Origin: an uncultured Phycisphaerales bacterium | GTDB taxonomy: Bacteria; Planctomycetota; Phycisphaerae; Phycisphaerales; SM1A02 | Length of the DNA: 6,501 bases | Direction: 5' to 3' | NCBI GenBank assembly: GCA_946886375.1 | Contig: CAMPIL010000212.1 | Span: forward strand, 1 to 6,501 | Program-made: the position numbers and the translations under genes | Shown: positions 6,363 to 6,501 of the stretch, piece by piece | Numbering within the stretch: position 1 is the stretch's first letter | Layout: the number at the start of each line of letters is the position of its first letter | The notes under the pieces: generated by a model | Told to the model about the DNA's origin: nothing | What the model saw: the letters and a program-made list of their open reading frames with translations, nothing else | The model's database searches: none

Positions 6363-6393
6363 AAGCGTGCGAACCGCAAGCGTGCAGAACCGC
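6363..6393 (-). repeat. Imperfect tandem repeat immediately upstream of the permease start
   Basis: On the minus strand GCGGTTCTGCACGCTT (16 bases) is followed directly by GCGGTTCGCACGCTT (15 bases), differing by a single-base indel. The second copy ends three bases before the ATG, where a ribosome-binding site would normally lie. It could be slippage-generated, or a pair of sites for a regulator or RNA. Confidence 0.6.
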
Positions 6394-6451
6394 GAGACGC
6401 AACGATGCTATTGACCGCGGCCGCGCCAACCCGGCCCCGCCGCGCAAACTA

Positions 6452-6472
6452 GGGCTTCGTTCTGACGAGCCC
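6452..6472 (-). terminator. Possible terminator-like hairpin of the preceding (off-window) transcript
   Basis: In the minus-strand RNA, GGGCT-CGT pairs with ACG-(A)-AGCCC around a CAGA loop: eight pairs with one bulged A. It is followed by TAGTTTG, which has only a short T-run. The hairpin lies about 90 bp before the permease start, so it may end a gene upstream of the window or belong to the permease leader. No promoter could be identified between it and the permease. Confidence 0.25.
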
Positions 6473-6501
6473 GGCTCAGAAGTTCACACGATCATCGGGA
6501 T

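Noticed and set aside
6360..6451. Promoter for the permease, with TAGCAT as -10
   Set aside because: No acceptable -35 box at 16-18 bp; the region is very GC-rich and the match is not better than chance.

Overview
The window is GC-rich bacterial DNA, and all seven protein-coding genes lie on the minus strand, so transcription runs from high to low coordinates. Most genes start without a clear Shine-Dalgarno site and one starts with TTG. The gene content is two LemA proteins, an HtpX-like M48 protease with an N-terminal extension, a single-pass membrane protein resembling DUF3137, GreA, and a long AI-2E-type permease with a cytosolic tail. This suggests a Gram-negative bacterium of the Planctomycetota (possibly Phycisphaerae) or a related group. 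That placement is an inference from gene style, not from a phylogenetic marker.

Layout in order of transcription. (1) 6501-6360 is non-coding, with a possible hairpin from the preceding transcript and a 15+16-bp imperfect tandem repeat just before the next start. (2) 6359-4587 encodes a 590-residue AI-2E/PerM-type permease. Its last ~210 residues look like a helical cap plus Rossmann module of the B12-binding type, but without the cobalamin-ligating His. (3) A stable hairpin with a UNCG-type loop lies at 4571-4550. It precedes 4430-3876, which encodes a conserved multi-span membrane protein of unknown function. (4) A plausible sigma70-type promoter lies at 3856-3828, and greA follows at 3742-3275. 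(5) After a 176-bp spacer with weak promoter signals comes a four-gene cluster: LemA-2 (3098-2532), the M48 protease (2408-1362), the membrane-anchored DUF3137-like protein (1360-644) and LemA-1 (592-26).

The four-gene cluster is the most coherent unit. Its last three genes are tightly packed: one base separates the protease from the membrane protein, and 51 bp separate that protein from LemA-1. Two LemA paralogues of identical length (188 residues) flank a membrane protease and a small membrane protein, which suggests a membrane-associated complex or quality-control pathway. GreA acts on stalled RNA polymerase and appears to have its own promoter. The permease and the unknown membrane protein look like separate or loosely linked units. 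No RNA genes, CRISPR arrays, insertion sequences or attachment sites were seen.
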